DNA of 6,153 bases, taken from Chloroflexota bacterium (GTDB lineage Bacteria > Chloroflexota > UBA5177 > JANWHV01). Location: positions 1-6,153 of the forward strand of contig JAQBPC010000197.1 in NCBI GenBank assembly GCA_028287725.1. The letters run 5' to 3'. Position 1 is the stretch's first letter. Every line of letters starts with the position of its first letter. A program made the position numbers and the translations under genes. This document shows positions 3,826 through 6,153 of this stretch, piece after piece. The notes beneath the pieces were generated by a model. It was not told where the DNA came from. It saw only the letters and a program-made list of their open reading frames with translations, and did no database searches.

Positions 3826-6153
3826 TCAGACCGAAAGCTGTGCGACTGTCACCCCCTCGCCGCCTTCACGTGCCTCTGCAGGTCTGAACGAGCTCACCAA
3901 TGGATTCGTGGCCAGCTCCTCGCGCACTACCTGGCGAAGCGCGCCAGTCCCCTTCCCATGGATGATGCGTACAAATGGCATGTTCGACATATAGGCGTCG
4001 TTTATGTAGCGCTCTAGTTCGTGTATTACCTCGTCGACCCGCCAGCCGCGCATATCGAACTCCATACTTGGGGCGGGCCCTTCGCTACGCTGAATCCGTG
4101 TGCCACCGGCATACCGATTTTCTTCCACGATGTCGGCGCCGGGCCCTACATACCGCACATCTTTGACCTTGACCCGCGTCTTGAACGGTCCGATTTGAAC
4201 TTCAAGCTCGTTCCTGCCCGGCGGCACCGCGGTCACCGTACCCTCCTGGCCGGTGCGAAGAATAGTTACTCGATCGCCGGGCTGTATGCCACGATCTGAT
4301 AGTGGCGCCACAGGCTGGACGACAGGAGTACGCTTTTCAGGCGTTGGCGGCGCGGCGAGAAGAGGCGCTTGTTGTTCTGTCGCTCGCTCTATCCGATTGC
4401 GCAGCCCGGCTAGCACGGGTTGCGCCGCGTTACCATTAAGGCGAAGCTCCGCCTCCGCTCTGTCTAACTCTCGTCGCAGGTCCTCGAGGCTGGCCTGGGC
4501 CTCTGATCGCGCAAGCTTTAAAATGTTCTCCCGCTCTTGTAGCACGGATTCAACTTCGCGCTCGAGACGGCTTCGAAGGGTGAGAGCGTCGCGTTGCGCT
4601 TCGCCTGCTGAGGCAAACAACGCCGAGGCATCCTCGCGATCGCGTGCAATCCGCGCAAGCATCGTCTCGACTCGCGCTTCCTCAGAGCTGATAAACTCCT
4701 TCGATCCCTGGATAATCTCGTCTCTTAGGCCAAGGCGTGACGCTATGGCCAGGGCGTTGCTGCGCCCCGGCAGACCGATGCTTAATCGATAGGTCGGGGT
4801 CAGCGTTTCCACGTCAAATTCTACGCTCGCGTTCTCTACGCCTTCCGTTGTGGAAGCGAACGCTTTGAGCTCGCTGTAGTGTGTCGTGGCCATCACGCGA
4901 GCCTGCGTCTTAAGGAGGTACGTAAGCAGCGAGCGAGCCAGGGCAGATCCCTCCGCGGGGTCGGTTCCGGCCCCAAGCTCGTCCAAGAGCAGCAGACTGT
5001 TGGGAGTCATCTCATCAAGGACGCGAATGATATTAGTTAGGTGACCGCTGAACGTACTCAGGCTCTGCGCAATACTCTGCTCGTCTCCAATATCGGCGAA
5101 AATCCCATCGAACACCGCGACGCGGGACCCCGGATCCGCCGGTACCGGCAAGCCACTTTGCGCCATCAGCGTTAGCAGACCGACGGTCTTGAGGGCAACT
5201 GTCTTACCTCCGGTATTTGGACCGGTCACTAACAGTTGCCGGAAATCCTCGCCGAGCCGCACACTTATCGGAACTACCGGACCAGTAAGTAGCGGGTGAC
5301 GCGCGTTGACCAGGCTCAATGCTCCGTCGCTATGTACGGTCGGTAGTACTGCGCGCATCGCCGCGCCAAATCGGGCCTTGGCCAGGGCAAGGTCAAGTGA
5401 GGCAAGGCCCTCGACCGTTTCGAGCATTGCCGGCGCCTGCACGGCAATGCGCTCCGAAATGAACTGAAGAATCCGTTCGATCTCCTCCTGCTCCTGTAAC
5501 TGGAGCTCGCGCCAACGATTGTTCAAGTCGTTTGTTTGAAATGGCTCGACGTACAACGTCGCACCGCTCGAGGAATGATCGTGAATGGCCCCGCGAATCA
5601 CGCCGCGCGCATCCGACCGCACCGGTATGACATAGCGGCCGTTCCGGATGGTGATGATTGGCTCCTGTATCGCCGTCCGATAGGTTTGCGAGTTGAGGAT
5701 GCTTTGCAAGCGGTCGATCAAACGCTGGTGCGCAGTACGCAACTCGGAGCGGATTCTGCCCAGCGCTGGGCTGGCGGAATCCATAATCTCGCCTTGAGCG
5801 CTGACTGTCTGCGAGATCAAGGCGATAACTTCTCTGAACGAGCCAATCCGCGTTCGGAGGTAGCTCAGCCAGGGATACTCCTCAGCCATCAGTCTGGATA
5901 ACGCCGAGCGAATGCGATCCGCGCATTCGAGAGTGCTCAATACGTCTAGCAGCTGCGAGGTATCGAGCATGCCTCCAAGCGATGTGCGCGTCACCGCCTG
6001 GCGAATGTCATGGGCTCCTCCGAGCGAAATATCGGCTCGCGAGTCGAGCAGCCGCCAGGCCTCAGATACTTCTGCCTGGAGGTCCGTGACTAAGTCCACG
6101 TCAGTCGCGGGCTGGAGCGCCAGCGCGCGCTCTCGACTCAACGAGAAGCTTGT
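3826..6153 (-). CDS. mutS2: MutS2 ATPase with C-terminal Smr domain (5' end cut by window edge)
   Basis: About 775 residues are visible of a usual 780-800. The frame is open at 6153, and TSFSLSRERALAL is internal MutS2 sequence, so the TTG at 6139-6141 is not the true start; perhaps 20-30 residues are missing. In order: an N-terminal MutS core/clamp region; the ABC-type ATPase with Walker A GPNTGGKT (visible residues 311-318, at 5200-5223), a SLSTFSGH signature, Walker B LLLLDE with GAGTDP following (4978-4995 and lower), and TTHYSELK; a long charged coiled coil (about residues 485-575); a KOW-like beta segment starting IQPGDRV (about 4141-4287); and a C-terminal Smr domain with FDMRG (4045-4059) and HGKGTGALR (3934-3960). 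There is no mismatch-recognition domain, as expected for MutS2. Family roles are control of recombination and rescue of collided ribosomes in Bacillus, with nuclease activity of Smr in some species. It converges on the rsfS operon. Confidence 0.97.
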   Translation of the reverse strand, partial: TSFSLSRERALALQPATDVDLVTDLQAEVSEAWRLLDSRADISLGGAHDIRQAVTRTSLGGMLDTSQLLDVLSTLECADRIRSALSRLMAEEYPWLSYLRTRIGSFREVIALISQTVSAQGEIMDSASPALGRIRSELRTAHQRLIDRLQSILNSQTYRTAIQEPIITIRNGRYVIPVRSDARGVIRGAIHDHSSSGATLYVEPFQTNDLNNRWRELQLQEQEEIERILQFISERIAVQAPAMLETVEGLASLDLALAKARFGAAMRAVLPTVHSDGALSLVNARHPLLTGPVVPISVRLGEDFRQLLVTGPNTGGKTVALKTVGLLTLMAQSGLPVPADPGSRVAVFDGIFADIGDEQSIAQSLSTFSGHLTNIIRVLDEMTPNSLLLLDELGAGTDPAEGSALARSLLTYLLKTQARVMATTHYSELKAFASTTEGVENASVEFDVETLTPTYRLSIGLPGRSNALAIASRLGLRDEIIQGSKEFISSEEARVETMLARIARDREDASALFASAGEAQRDALTLRSRLEREVESVLQERENILKLARSEAQASLEDLRRELDRAEAELRLNGNAAQPVLAGLRNRIERATEQQAPLLAAPPTPEKRTPVVQPVAPLSDRGIQPGDRVTILRTGQEGTVTAVPPGRNELEVQIGPFKTRVKVKDVRYVGPGADIVEENRYAGGTRIQRSEGPAPSMEFDMRGWRVDEVIHELERYINDAYMSNMPFVRIIHGKGTGALRQVVREELATNPLVSSFRPAEAREGGEGVTVAQLSV

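Noticed and set aside
4253..4792. 179-codon ORF on the + strand opposite mutS2
   Set aside because: It is Arg/Ser-rich low-complexity sequence antisense to the MutS2 coiled coil, with no ribosome binding site or known motif.
5536..5901. 121-codon ORF on the + strand opposite mutS2
   Set aside because: It is antisense to conserved MutS2 core sequence and has no recognisable domain.

Overview
The window is an ordinary bacterial chromosomal segment of about 58% GC by eye. It is densely coding and mostly devoted to translation and ribosome upkeep. The closest match from memory is Chloroflexota (Dehalococcoidia/SAR202-like or Thermomicrobia-like). The main support is the RsfS protein, with its LDTARYAVDAASDKKAQDIV opening, a YRLEQLW motif and a terminal VVRVQ. 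This is recall-based and not a phylogeny.

Layout from left to right. (1) Positions 2-2113, + strand: the 3' part of pheT, the phenylalanyl-tRNA synthetase beta subunit, which runs off the left edge. (2) Positions 2170-2889, + strand: a complete classical short-chain dehydrogenase/reductase (SDR) with a good ribosome binding site, 56 bases after pheT. (3) Positions 2961-3353, + strand: rsfS, the ribosomal silencing factor. It has no Shine-Dalgarno sequence, but an extended -10 element lies 7 bases before its ATG, which suggests a leaderless mRNA. (4) Positions 3378-3569, + strand: a 63-residue single-pass membrane protein reminiscent of YtxH-like proteins, 24 bases after rsfS. (5) Positions 3570-3825: a 256-base convergent intergenic gap with a hairpin, several short palindromes and CATGC repeats, but no convincing gene. 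(6) Positions 3826-6153, - strand: mutS2, converging on the others and running off the right edge, lacking perhaps 20-30 N-terminal residues.

Functionally, PheT charges and proofreads tRNA-Phe. RsfS blocks subunit joining by binding uL14 on the large subunit. MutS2 is an ATPase with an Smr domain, linked in different bacteria to recombination control and to rescue of collided ribosomes. The SDR has no obvious link to these and may simply sit in the operon. A pheT-to-mutS2 neighbourhood is familiar from Firmicutes such as Bacillus, but there mutS2 is co-directional, whereas here it converges.

I saw no mobile element, CRISPR array, tRNA, rRNA or defence system, and nothing that amounts to a new biological system. 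The items most worth checking are the predicted leaderless rsfS promoter and the palindrome-rich convergent gap.
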